From assembly GCA_040219735.1 (NCBI GenBank), contig JAVJRX010000100.1: DNA of 64,000 bases; one strand, given 5' to 3'. The number at the start of each line of letters is the position of its first letter. Positions within the stretch are counted from its first letter, which is position 1. This document shows positions 18,020 through 26,534 of this stretch, in pieces. The DNA is from Coleofasciculus sp040219735. GTDB lineage: Bacteria > Cyanobacteriota > Cyanobacteriia > Cyanobacteriales > Coleofasciculaceae. Under the pieces are notes generated by a model. That model was not told the origin of the DNA. It saw nothing but the letters and a program-made list of their open reading frames with translations, and ran no database searches. The translations under genes and the position numbers were made by a program.

Positions 18020-20148
18020 GTCAGGTGATAGGGAAAAATGTTAGCCGCAAAGATGGACGTGCCAAAGTCACAGGAACGGCAACCTATGCCGCAGAACACC
18101 CGATTCCGGGACTGGTTCACGGGTATCTGGTAACTGCCAGTATTGCCAAGGGGCGGATTAAATCCATTGATACTCGTGCAGCAGAAGAAATACCGGGGGT
18201 GATTGCCGTTTTCACTCATAAAAACGCCCCGCCAATATGCCCACCCACCAATAATTTCATCACCTCGAAAATCTACGAGGCACGTTTACCCCTATCCGAT
18301 GATACCGTTCACTATGGGGGACAAATTATCGGCTTAGTGGTAGCAGATACCTTTGAACGGGCAAGACATGGGGCGCATCAGGTGAAGGTTGAGTACGATA
18401 TCCAACCGCCAGTGGTTGAGGCGAAAAACGCCACATTCCAGGAAGCTCCGTCCATGTTTGGTGAGTCGTTTACCTTTGAAAAAGGGCAGTTTGCCACAGG
18501 AGATTTTACGGCTGGGATGGCAGACGCAGCCGCGACGGTTGAGGCGACATACACCACCCCCACAGAACTCCATGCCCCCATGGAACCCCATGCCATTATT
18601 GCCCAGTGGCAAGGCGATTCCCTCAGCGTCTACGAACCGTCACAGTGGGTAATGGGTTCCCAACGCACTTATGCTGAACTGTGTGATATCCCTGTAAAAA
18701 AGGTACGGATAATAACGCCGTATATTGGTGGGGCATTTGGTTGTAAAGGCTTCCCTTGGTCTCACGCGATTCTCTGTGTCGCCGCCGCCCGTCAGCTACA
18801 ACGTCCCCTGAAACTGGTTCTCAGCCGCCGACAGATGACCGCGAATACGGGACATCGTTCCCAAACTGAACAAAGGATTCGTCTGGCGGCAAATGCAGAG
18901 GGTATACTGAGTGCGATCGCGCATGAGGTTAAGTCCTGTACCTCTCCCGTCGAGGTTTTCACTGAACCTTGTACAAATATTACACCGGTCATGTATGCTG
19001 CCCCCACGATGCAGTTAAATCAGGAACTCGCTGTCCTGAACGTGGGTACACCGACATTTATGCGTGCACCAGGGGAAAATCCGGGGATGTGGGCGCTGGA
19101 ATCCGCCATGGATGAACTGGCTTGGGCGCTGAATTTAGATCCGGTGGAACTGCGGCTGAAAAACGAAACGAAGGAACATCAGCGCAAAGGATTGCCTTTT
19201 TCTGCCAAGCACTTTGCTGATTGTTTGCAAATGGGCGCACAACAATTTGGCTGGAAAGATAGACCGATGCAAACCCGCGCCCTCACCCGTGAGGGTCAGC
19301 TAATCGGCTGGGGTATGGCGGCAGCAACGTTTCCGGCACTTCGCGGTCAAGCATCGGTTAAAGTGCGCCTATTACCCGATGGCACTGTGCATATCCTAAC
19401 CGCCGCTAATGACATGGGTACAGGTGCTTATACCATGATTGCGGTGACAGCAGCCGAGGCGCTGGGTGTACCCGTGGACAATGTGCGCGTGGAATTGGGC
19501 GATTCCCAATTACCCGATGGTGGGATGGCTGGGGGTTCGATGATGACAGCCTCGATTGCCCCCGCCGTCATGGAAGCGTGTCAGGAAGTACTGAAAACGG
19601 CGAATTGTACAACAGCATCGGCTGCCTTTGATGCCCTGCGTCAATCTGGGCGGGAAGCATTTGAGGCAACGGCTTCGACAGCACCGGGAGATGAGGGCAA
19701 AAAATGGGCATTTCAGTCTTGGGGTGCACATTTCTGCGAGGTGGCTGTGGATGAAGAAATCGGGCGTTTGCGGGTGACGCGCTGGGTGTCAGTGATGGAT
19801 ATTGGGCGGGTGATGAATGGGAAAACGGCGGCGAGTCAGGTGCGCGGTGCTGTGATTATGGGGATTGGGCAAGCGTTGATGGAGGCGTGCCACTTTGACC
19901 CAGATATTGGCTATCCTGTGGTGTATGACTTGGCGACCTACCACTTTCCGGCACACGCAGACATTCCTCGGATTGAGGTGACATTTGTTGGTAAACCGGA
20001 TTTAAACTTTAACCCAGCCGGGGCAAGGGGTGTGGGTGAAATTGGCATTACCGGGGTGGCGGCGGCGGTGGCGAATGCCGTTTATCACGCGACGGGTAAG
20101 CGATTGCGGAATCTGCCCCTGACACCGGAGAAGTTAACAAATCAGTAG
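18016..20148 (+). CDS. Molybdenum hydroxylase large, molybdopterin-binding subunit (PaoC type)
   Basis: Catalytic subunit of 710 residues, about the length of PaoC, binding molybdopterin cytosine dinucleotide. Early motifs GKNVSRKDGRAKVTGTATYA and PHAIIAQW, the cofactor region GGAFGCKGFPWSHAI, and the C-terminal GARGVGEIG with the conserved catalytic Glu (near 675) are all intact. Aldehydes, purines or N-heterocycles are possible substrates; the 4Fe-4S FAD partner favours aldehydes. It overlaps the FAD gene by four bases (ATGA) and is followed 16 bases later by an XdhC-type chaperone gene. Confidence 0.94.
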   Translation: MSQVIGKNVSRKDGRAKVTGTATYAAEHPIPGLVHGYLVTASIAKGRIKSIDTRAAEEIPGVIAVFTHKNAPPICPPTNNFITSKIYEARLPLSDDTVHYGGQIIGLVVADTFERARHGAHQVKVEYDIQPPVVEAKNATFQEAPSMFGESFTFEKGQFATGDFTAGMADAAATVEATYTTPTELHAPMEPHAIIAQWQGDSLSVYEPSQWVMGSQRTYAELCDIPVKKVRIITPYIGGAFGCKGFPWSHAILCVAAARQLQRPLKLVLSRRQMTANTGHRSQTEQRIRLAANAEGILSAIAHEVKSCTSPVEVFTEPCTNITPVMYAAPTMQLNQELAVLNVGTPTFMRAPGENPGMWALESAMDELAWALNLDPVELRLKNETKEHQRKGLPFSAKHFADCLQMGAQQFGWKDRPMQTRALTREGQLIGWGMAAATFPALRGQASVKVRLLPDGTVHILTAANDMGTGAYTMIAVTAAEALGVPVDNVRVELGDSQLPDGGMAGGSMMTASIAPAVMEACQEVLKTANCTTASAAFDALRQSGREAFEATASTAPGDEGKKWAFQSWGAHFCEVAVDEEIGRLRVTRWVSVMDIGRVMNGKTAASQVRGAVIMGIGQALMEACHFDPDIGYPVVYDLATYHFPAHADIPRIEVTFVGKPDLNFNPAGARGVGEIGITGVAAAVANAVYHATGKRLRNLPLTPEKLTNQ

Positions 20149-20164
20149 TCAGAGTGGCTCACTT

Positions 20165-21295
20165 ATGAAAGAATTACAGAACATTCTGCAAACATTTGAG
20201 CAAACGAAGAACTCTGATCAAAGCATCGCCCTCGCCACCCTCGTCAAAGCCTCGGGTTCGACGTACCGACGCCCTGGTGCGCGAATGCTGATGACTTCAG
20301 GGGGAAAGATGGTTGGTTCCCTGAGTGGTGGTTGTTTAGAAGGTGATGTTTTTGAACAGGCGCAAGGGGTGATGACTTCTGGCAAACCCATTGTTGTAGA
20401 GTACGATACGATGTCCGATGAGGATATTATCTGGGGATTGGGACTCGGTTGTAATGGAATTGTTCAGATTCTGATTGAACGAATTAAACCAGAGAATTCA
20501 TTCAACCCGCTAACATTTTTAAGCGACTGTATCCGCCATCGACGAGTGGGATTTCTAGCAACGGTGTTTCAGGTTGAGGGTGAGATCAAAACCAAAATTG
20601 GAACTCGCTTAATCCTGTATCCAGATGGTAGAGTCGAAAGCAATATCCCAGATACTGATTTAGTTACCCAGATACGCGATGATGCCCAGAACGCGCTTAA
20701 AAACAGTCGCTCATTGATAAACACTTATCCCTTACTCATCGGTAAAGCTGAGGTGTTTATTGAGTTTATCCAGCCGCCCATACCCCTGATCATTTTTGGT
20801 GCAGGTCATGATGTTTTACCATTAGTACGCTTGGCGCAAGAATTGGGATGGTATGTGACAGTCGTGGATAACCGACAAGCGGAAGTGACAGGAGAACGGT
20901 TCCAATGTGCTGATCACGTCATTCTTTCGTCTCCAGAAGAAGTCTGCGATCGCGTTCACCTCAATCATCGTACAATAGCTGTAGTTATGACCCATAACTA
21001 TCTGCATGACCTGGAACTTCTGAAAACCCTCTTACCCTCTCCGGTACAATATTTAGGTATCCTTGGTCCCAAAAGCCGAACCGAAACCTTACTGCAAGAT
21101 TTGCCAGAAGAAATTACCCCAACCGAACAACAACGTCAACGTTTATATAGTCCTATTGGTCTTGACATTGGTGGGGATACACCAGAAGAAATTGCCCTAT
21201 CCATTGTGGCGGAAATTCAAGCCGTTATCAGGAATCGCACGGGCGAGTCGCTGAGAAACCGACTAGGACCCATTCATGACCGCAGCATCAAATAA
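20165..21295 (+). CDS. XdhC/PaoD-type molybdenum cofactor chaperone
   Basis: A 376-residue XdhC family protein that binds, modifies and inserts the molybdenum cofactor into hydroxylases. The N-terminal XdhC/CoxI domain shows ATLVKASGSTYRRPGARMLM and GSLSGGCLEGDV with its conserved Cys; the C-terminal Rossmann domain shows LIIFGAGHDVLPLVRLAQE and VVMTHNYLHD and ends GDTPEEIALSIVAEIQAV. Its place directly behind the three subunit genes fits its job in this operon. Confidence 0.94.
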   Translation: MKELQNILQTFEQTKNSDQSIALATLVKASGSTYRRPGARMLMTSGGKMVGSLSGGCLEGDVFEQAQGVMTSGKPIVVEYDTMSDEDIIWGLGLGCNGIVQILIERIKPENSFNPLTFLSDCIRHRRVGFLATVFQVEGEIKTKIGTRLILYPDGRVESNIPDTDLVTQIRDDAQNALKNSRSLINTYPLLIGKAEVFIEFIQPPIPLIIFGAGHDVLPLVRLAQELGWYVTVVDNRQAEVTGERFQCADHVILSSPEEVCDRVHLNHRTIAVVMTHNYLHDLELLKTLLPSPVQYLGILGPKSRTETLLQDLPEEITPTEQQRQRLYSPIGLDIGGDTPEEIALSIVAEIQAVIRNRTGESLRNRLGPIHDRSIK

Positions 21296-21327
21296 TTCAA
21301 CATTTATCGGACAGTTTATCTTAGTTC

Positions 21328-21372
21328 GTAGTAGGCACCAAGCGTGCCAGAAGCGAAGACAGCACTTACTAC
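21328..21372. repeat. Small palindromic repeat upstream of mocA-like gene
   Basis: GTAGTAGGCACC…TTACTAC in the XdhC-mocA gap, with an inner hairpin GGCAC-caagc-GTGCC. The GTAGT/ACTAC ends resemble other dispersed palindromes in the window. Low confidence as a named element. Confidence 0.45.
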
Positions 21373-21393
21373 AAACATATAGAGCAGTTTAGC

Positions 21394-22068
21394 ATGAATT
21401 CTTCAGCAGTTGGTCTAATCATTCTGGCAGCAGGAGCATCCACACGCATGGGTACGCCCAAACAACTGCTAGACTACCAAGGACGCAGTTTTATTCGCCA
21501 CACCGCAGAGGTTGCGATCGCCTCTGTCTGCCAACCGATTATAGTTGTGTTGGGGGCGTATGCAGAACGAATACAGCCGGAACTCAGTGATTTACCTGTA
21601 CAAGTGGTCAAAAATCAACAATGGCGGGAGGGAATGAGTGCTTCAATTCAGGTTGGTTTAAACGCGCTGCTGACGGGGAATCCTCACTTAGAAGCCATTG
21701 CGATCGCGCTTTGTGATCAACCCTTCGTTTCGTCTCAAACCCTTAACCATCTCGTTGAAGCCTACCGTTCTACGGGTCAACCTATTATTGCATCTGAATA
21801 TGCTGGAACGCTGGGTGTACCTGTGTTATTTAACAATACTTTATTTCCCGAACTCATGGCGCTTAAGACTACCGAAGGGGCAAAAAAACTGATTCAAAAC
21901 TACTATCCTCAAGTCTTTAGTATTCCCTTTTCCAAAGGAGCAATTGATATCGATACACCTAAAGACTATGAACAACTATTTTCTCCTATAGATTACCATG
22001 GACAGCAAGCCAGATGCAGGGTGGGTGAGAACTTGTCCATTCAACTCGATGCTTTTGATGAGCATTAA
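21394..22068 (+). CDS. mocA: MocA-type molybdenum cofactor cytidylyltransferase
   Basis: A 224-residue nucleotidyltransferase of the MobA/MocA group. The signature LAAGASTRMGTPKQLL (about 11-26) binds the nucleotide; AIALCDQPFVSS holds the metal-binding Asp, and IDIDTPKDYEQL closes the domain. With XdhC and a molybdenum hydroxylase next door it should make molybdopterin cytosine dinucleotide for that enzyme. About 25 residues follow the usual end, and their DNA is shared with the end of the convergent cupin gene (83-base antisense overlap). The last residues are probably a non-essential extension. Confidence 0.9.
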   Translation: MNSSAVGLIILAAGASTRMGTPKQLLDYQGRSFIRHTAEVAIASVCQPIIVVLGAYAERIQPELSDLPVQVVKNQQWREGMSASIQVGLNALLTGNPHLEAIAIALCDQPFVSSQTLNHLVEAYRSTGQPIIASEYAGTLGVPVLFNNTLFPELMALKTTEGAKKLIQNYYPQVFSIPFSKGAIDIDTPKDYEQLFSPIDYHGQQARCRVGENLSIQLDAFDEH

Positions 22069-22303
22069 TCAGAACATAATCCCCGGCTTTGAGTTCAATT
22101 CTCGAACCATCATCATAGGCAAGAATTGCTTCACCCTGAAGCAGGATCACCCACTCATCCTGCTGTCCGTCATACCATTCTCCTATAGGTGTCGTTTGTC
22201 CCGTGGAGATAATGCGCTCAATTAAAACGCTATCACTAGAGACTAAAGCCTCAAATAGTTCTTCATTAGGCAGTTGGGGCGGTAAGTTGAAAATATTGGG
22301 CAT
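21986..22303 (-). CDS. Small cupin-domain protein
   Basis: A 105-residue single-domain cupin. The barrel motifs are visible: PIGEWYDGQQDEWVILLQGE for cupin motif 1 and LKAGDYVLINAHQKHRVEW for motif 2 with its His residues. Such proteins bind a metal or small ligand; function unknown. The gene runs opposite to mocA and overlaps its end by 83 bases. It starts 45 bases from the divergently read sufU gene. Confidence 0.88.
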   Translation of the reverse strand: MPNIFNLPPQLPNEELFEALVSSDSVLIERIISTGQTTPIGEWYDGQQDEWVILLQGEAILAYDDGSRIELKAGDYVLINAHQKHRVEWTSSHPPCIWLAVHGNL

Positions 22304-22348
22304 ATCTAATGAATGATGGAACTATCCTCTATTGAATGTTAAAAGATT

Positions 22349-22783
22349 ATGACTTCTTCAATTCATCAGCGCCGATTATATCAGCAAATTATTCTGGAAC
22401 ACTCAAAAAACTCTAGAAATCGAGGCACAACCAATCCTGTAGATGGATATCATTACGGACATAACCCAATGTGTGGCGACACGATTGAACTAACGATACA
22501 ACTTAATCCAACAGGCGATAGGATTGAAGATATTAAATTTGAGGGAAAAGGTTGTGCGATCGCGATCGCGTCAGCCGACTTGATGGCGGATACGGTACGG
22601 GGGAAAACCATAGCCGAAGCCTTGTCAATGGTGGAACGCTTTCGAGAGATGATTACCGGACAAGGTGAGTTTTCCCCAGAGTTGGGGAAACTGAATGCTT
22701 TACAGGGTGTTTCCCAGTTTCCTATACGGATTAAATGTGCGACATTGAGTTGGCATACGCTTAAAGCCGTTATAGAATCTTAA
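22349..22783 (+). CDS. sufU: SufU-type iron-sulfur cluster assembly protein
   Basis: A 144-residue member of the IscU/SufU scaffold family. Ligand residues C42 and D44 (NPMCGD), C69 (GKGCAIAIAS) and C130 (RIKCATLSWHTLK) are present, and the roughly 19-residue insert between the second and third Cys (ITGQGEFSPELGKLNALQG) is the mark of SufU rather than IscU. SufU accepts sulfur from SufS through bound zinc. Cyanobacteria usually rely on SufE and NifU-like proteins, so a SufU beside an iron-sulfur-rich molybdoenzyme operon may support that enzyme; this is inference. Confidence 0.9.
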   Translation: MTSSIHQRRLYQQIILEHSKNSRNRGTTNPVDGYHYGHNPMCGDTIELTIQLNPTGDRIEDIKFEGKGCAIAIASADLMADTVRGKTIAEALSMVERFREMITGQGEFSPELGKLNALQGVSQFPIRIKCATLSWHTLKAVIES

Positions 22784-22952
22784 CGCGAATCCTCATGTAA
22801 TAATTTTAAATTTGGCGGCTGTCAATGGTTTACCTGTCAGACTGTGTTATCGACGGATTAGAAAAAATTGTTTGCTGCGAATCCAATTTATGGTTTACGA
22901 AAGTGAAACGTTATTATAGAAACTATCTACCCGTGAATAGCTGTGAACAATC

Positions 22953-23627
22953 ATGAGGATTTTGCTGGTTGAGGATGATCAGCGCATTGCTAAAGCGCTG
23001 GCAGAAACTCTGCAAGACCAACATTATATTGTTGATATGGCTACCGATGGCGAAGCGGGGTGGGATTTTGTCGAAGCATTCAACTATAAACTCATCCTGC
23101 TGGATGTGATGCTACCTAAACTGGATGGAATTAGCTTTTGTCAACGCTTGCGACGTTCCGGTAAAATGACCCCGGTGCTGATGCTGACGGCTAAAGACAC
23201 TAGCAATGATAAGGTGATTGGATTAGATGCAGGTGCGGATGATTATGTGGTGAAACCCTTTGATTTGCCAGAATTAACCGCTCGGATTCGGGCATTACTG
23301 CGTCGAGGCAATTCTAGCCTACCCCCGGTGCTGGAGTGGGAACGTCTGAGCTTCGATCCGAATACCTGTCAAGTCACTTATGCTGAACACCCCCTGCATC
23401 TGACGCCCAAGGAATACAGTTTACTGGAATTACTGTTACGAAGTCATGGTCGTGTGCAGAGTCGTAGCGCTATTTTAGAACAGCTTTGGTCATGGGATGA
23501 TCCACCCGGAGAAGATGCGGTTAAGGTTCATATTAAAGATTTACGCAAAAAACTTAGAGCAGCAGGCGCTCCACCGGATTTGATTCAAACGGTTTATGGT
23601 ATCGGGTATCGGCTGAAGCAAAATTAG
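22953..23627 (+). CDS. OmpR-family response regulator, RppA-like
   Basis: A 224-residue two-component regulator. Receiver: acidic pair in LLVEDDQRIAKA, phospho-acceptor D51 (LILLDVMLPKLDG), T in MLTAKDTSND and K in VVKPFDLPEL. The OmpR-type winged helix occupies about 127-222 (LTPKEYSLLELLLRSHGRVQ … GIGYRLKQN). The sequence resembles Synechocystis RppA/NrsR. It is followed 15 bases later by its histidine kinase and then by redox protein genes, so these may be its targets. Confidence 0.93.
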   Translation: MRILLVEDDQRIAKALAETLQDQHYIVDMATDGEAGWDFVEAFNYKLILLDVMLPKLDGISFCQRLRRSGKMTPVLMLTAKDTSNDKVIGLDAGADDYVVKPFDLPELTARIRALLRRGNSSLPPVLEWERLSFDPNTCQVTYAEHPLHLTPKEYSLLELLLRSHGRVQSRSAILEQLWSWDDPPGEDAVKVHIKDLRKKLRAAGAPPDLIQTVYGIGYRLKQN

Positions 23628-23642
23628 CCAGGGGAAAGACGT

Positions 23643-25163
23643 ATGGTCAGAGAAGATCAGGGAAATCAGGGACATAAAAAACCGTATAAATTTTTACCAA
23701 AATTGGGTATCAAAACCAGGTTCCCTATAAGCAAAGCAAAGGGTCAAAATCCAAAACTCAGTCAGGGCGGGTTTCGCACAAACGTTACCCTCAATAGCCA
23801 AAAGAAAATCCCTAAACCCGCTTCTACATACTCAAAACCCTGCCCTCTTTCCGAAGTAAAGCGTCAAAACTCTGTCAGCCCCCAGTTTAAATCCTTGCGC
23901 TGGCGTCTGTTGGGTTCCTACCTGATGGTTATGGTGGCAATTCGGGTCATATCCAATGGTGTAGTCTATGAATTTTTTGCCCATAGTCTCTATCAGCAAT
24001 TAGATAACCGTCTGCTCAATTTAGCCCAAGCGGCGGCTCATAGTTTAGTGGCGATTAAGCAGGATAAAGATGCCGTTGATCAACCTGCTTATCGCCCTTT
24101 AGACGGAGATGGTGATCTCGACATTCCCTGGCAAAATCTGAGTAAACCGGATCAAAGTGTGGAGTGGTTTGGGGCGGATCAGCAACGGTTAGCTATCTCT
24201 GGCACACTTTCGCCCACTTTTCTCCTACAAGAAGGGTTCCAGACAGGTGAACAAGGGCAGATTCGTACCCTAACGATTCCCGCATACAGTTACCGCCAAG
24301 GAGAACGACAACTCGAAGGTTATGTTCGCGCCAGTGAATCTACAGAGTCTGTGGAAGCTGTCCTCAGCCAGTTACGTTGGGGATCTGGGGTAGCCGGTAT
24401 CCTGGCTTTTGGATTGATGGGGGTGGGCGGTATGTGGCTGACTCGGCAGTCGATGCAGCCGATTGAGCAGAGTTTTCAGCAACTTAAACAGTTTACAGCC
24501 GATGCGTCTCACGAGTTACGCAGCCCCCTGACGGCGATTAAGGCGTCAGTGGAGGTGATGCAGACTCATCCCGAACGGATTCATCCGGCGGATGTGGAAA
24601 AATTGGCTGCGATCGCGTCGGCGACTAGCCAGATGAGTCGTTTGGTGGAGGATCTCCTGTTACTCGCCCGAACCGATGCGACAACCGCCGCACCAACCCG
24701 CGAATGGATGGTGATTCCCCTTGACGAACTTTTGGAGGATGTTGAGGAGCGTCTCGAACCCAACGCTGAAGCCCAAGACATTACCCTGAAATGCTTACTA
24801 CAACCTGATGTTTTTGTCAAGGGAGATGCTTCTCAACTTTTTCGTGTATTTTGTAATCTGCTTGAAAACGCTCTGCAATACACTCCATCCGGGGGTACAG
24901 TTACCCTGTCGATGAGCACAGATGAAACCTTGGTGGTTGTCAGTGTGGAGGATACAGGGATTGGTATCGATCCAGAACATTTGCCGTTTATTTTTGATCG
25001 CCTGTGGCGAGCCGATAAAGCCCGAACTCAGCGCCAGGAAGGTTCAGGGTTAGGTTTAGCGATCGCTCAAGCCGTTGCTCAACAACATGGTGGAGACATT
25101 ACGGTGACGAGTGAGTTAGGAGTTGGCAGTTGTTTTCAGGTGTATCTGCCCATAGTTTCTTAG
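23643..25163 (+). CDS. Membrane histidine kinase, RppB-like, with translated repeat in N-terminus
   Basis: A 506-residue kinase partner of the preceding regulator. Start ATG has AGGGG eight bases upstream. Membrane helices lie at about 88-112 and 243-262, enclosing a periplasmic sensor domain. The dimerisation H-box is FTADASHELRSPLTAIKA, and N, G1 and G2 boxes (NLLENALQYTP, VEDTGIGID, GSGLGLAI) are intact. The first 85 residues are an unusual basic, Pro/Lys-rich tail not expected in RppB relatives. Part of it (residues about 41-62, QGGFRTNVTL…KPASTY) is a translated copy of the palindromic element, so the tail may be a recent gain and the older start may have been nearer the first helix (SLRWRLLGSYLMV). 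Confidence 0.9.
   Translation: MVREDQGNQGHKKPYKFLPKLGIKTRFPISKAKGQNPKLSQGGFRTNVTLNSQKKIPKPASTYSKPCPLSEVKRQNSVSPQFKSLRWRLLGSYLMVMVAIRVISNGVVYEFFAHSLYQQLDNRLLNLAQAAAHSLVAIKQDKDAVDQPAYRPLDGDGDLDIPWQNLSKPDQSVEWFGADQQRLAISGTLSPTFLLQEGFQTGEQGQIRTLTIPAYSYRQGERQLEGYVRASESTESVEAVLSQLRWGSGVAGILAFGLMGVGGMWLTRQSMQPIEQSFQQLKQFTADASHELRSPLTAIKASVEVMQTHPERIHPADVEKLAAIASATSQMSRLVEDLLLLARTDATTAAPTREWMVIPLDELLEDVEERLEPNAEAQDITLKCLLQPDVFVKGDASQLFRVFCNLLENALQYTPSGGTVTLSMSTDETLVVVSVEDTGIGIDPEHLPFIFDRLWRADKARTQRQEGSGLGLAIAQAVAQQHGGDITVTSELGVGSCFQVYLPIVS
23765..23827. repeat. Palindromic element, copy 4 (translated)
   Basis: 63-base copy with GGGCGGGTTT at 23765 and AAACCCGCTTCTAC at 23814-23827 (one arm slightly decayed), inside the kinase gene's 5' end and read in the GGF frame as GGFRTNVTLNSQKKIPKPAS. 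Confidence 0.88.
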
Positions 25164-25175
25164 GGGTAGATAGCC

Positions 25176-25204
25176 GTAGGGGCATGGCACTGCCGTGTCC
25201 CTAC
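25176..25204. repeat. 29-base palindrome GTAGGGGCATGGCA…TGCCGTGTCCCTAC
   Basis: Near-perfect inverted repeat 12 bases after the kinase stop. Same GTAGGG/CCCTAC ends as the other palindromes; could act as a terminator-like hairpin although no T-run follows immediately (TTTTTTTT follows 15 bases later). Confidence 0.75.
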
Positions 25205-25340
25205 TGGTGGTGTGACTTTTTTTTGACAAAACTGTGGTATCCACCCGAGTTCTTTACCTTTTCCACTTAAAGTCTTAACTATAGCCGGAAACAGTGATGG
25301 CTAACATCAGAATTCTCAAGCAATGGAGGAGGGGATGCCC

Positions 25341-25628
25341 ATGATACGCACGTTTCGTAAATACCACCGCCTAATCGCGATCGCTGCCTGTCTCCCGTTA
25401 ATTATAACCGTGATTACTGGCATGGGTTACACCATTTTTGATGAATGGTTTCATCAAGACGAGATCGCTAGGTTTCTAATGCAACTGCATACTCTGAAAA
25501 TTTTGGGTTTAGAAACCATCTATCCGCTGCTGAATGGTTTGGGATTAGTGGGGTTGTTAGTTACAGGGTTAAGCATGACAGGTTTATTTAAGAAACGTCC
25601 GTCTATTCAAAAAACAGGCAACCACTAA
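25341..25628 (+). CDS. Small membrane protein, PepSY-associated-helix type
   Basis: 95 residues from ATG 25341, chosen because GGAGGAGGGG ends six bases before it; two in-frame Met codons lie upstream within or before that ribosome site. Two membrane helices (LIAIAACLPLIITVITGMGY and LNGLGLVGLLVTGLSMTGLF) flank a short loop. FRKYHR before helix 1 and MQLHTLKILG before helix 2 resemble His-containing helices of PepSY/ferric-reductase-like proteins, suggesting heme or electron transfer in the membrane. It lies between the two-component genes and two exported redox proteins. Confidence 0.75.
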   Translation: MIRTFRKYHRLIAIAACLPLIITVITGMGYTIFDEWFHQDEIARFLMQLHTLKILGLETIYPLLNGLGLVGLLVTGLSMTGLFKKRPSIQKTGNH

Positions 25629-25696
25629 AATCCTGATCAGGTTCCCACTTACAACTTAAAAAGAGAAAACTATTTAATAATGAGGAGAGTGCAACG

Positions 25697-26392
25697 ATGA
25701 GTCATCTACTTAAAAAAACAGCTACGTTTGTATCAATTTTAGGTCTGGGAGTGTTCGCATTAGTCGGTTGTACTCAGCCAACCCCAACCGCTACGGTTGA
25801 ACCGTCAACATCGGTGACAACCCAAGAGGTTTCTCAGGAAACATCCAGCCCAGATGGAGTGACATTGAAAAACCTCCAAGCTGCCTATAATGGTGAATCC
25901 AATGCTCATACTCGTTATCTAGCCTTTGCCAAAAAAGCAGAAACAGAGGGCTATCAACAAGTTGCCCGTCTCTTCCAAGCGGCTGCCCAAGCTGAGGCAA
26001 TACATGCAGCTAATCACGCGGCTGTAATTCGCAAACTTGGTGCTAAACCGGAAGCAACGATTGAAACTCCAGAGGTTAAATCCACTCGAGAAAATCTGGA
26101 AGAAGCCATTAACGGAGAATCTTATGAGCGGGATACCATGTATCCGGAGTTCATTGAGCAGGCTAAGCAAAAAGGCAATCAAGAGGCAGTTCAAACCTTT
26201 ACTTATGCCGTACAAGCTGAAACTGAACATGCTAAATACTACACTCAAGCCAAAGACAACCTCGAAGACTGGAAAGACGCTAAAATGGTGTTCTATGTTT
26301 GTCCTGAATGCGGATTTACCACCAATAATTTAAACTTTGAAAATTGCCCAGAATGTGGCACGGCAAAAAATTTGTTTGGAGAGGTTGTTTAG
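25697..26392 (+). CDS. Exported rubrerythrin lipoprotein
   Basis: A 231-residue rubrerythrin-like di-iron peroxidase with a lipoprotein signal: basic MSHLLKKT, hydrophobic core, lipobox LVGC with Cys25. A Thr/Ser-rich linker precedes the ferritin-like four-helix domain, where NGESNAHTRYLAFAKKAE and EAIHAANH supply one Glu/ExxH set and INGESYERDTMYPEFIEQA and ETEHAKYY the second. The C-terminus is a rubredoxin-like site with two CxxC pairs (YVCPECGF, NCPECGTA). Most rubrerythrins are cytosolic; membrane tethering on the outer face is unusual and suggests removal of peroxide in the periplasm. Confidence 0.92.
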   Translation: MSHLLKKTATFVSILGLGVFALVGCTQPTPTATVEPSTSVTTQEVSQETSSPDGVTLKNLQAAYNGESNAHTRYLAFAKKAETEGYQQVARLFQAAAQAEAIHAANHAAVIRKLGAKPEATIETPEVKSTRENLEEAINGESYERDTMYPEFIEQAKQKGNQEAVQTFTYAVQAETEHAKYYTQAKDNLEDWKDAKMVFYVCPECGFTTNNLNFENCPECGTAKNLFGEVV

Positions 26393-26534
26393 GGTGATGA
26401 TTGCAAACGAATAGTTGAAAAAATTCAATTGATCAACCGGATCAAGTATATTGGTAGAGGCGCAAAGATTACGCATCTACACTAGGCTGTACCTTACACC
26501 CTTGGGAAGGGCTATCGTCAAGACGTTTTAACCT

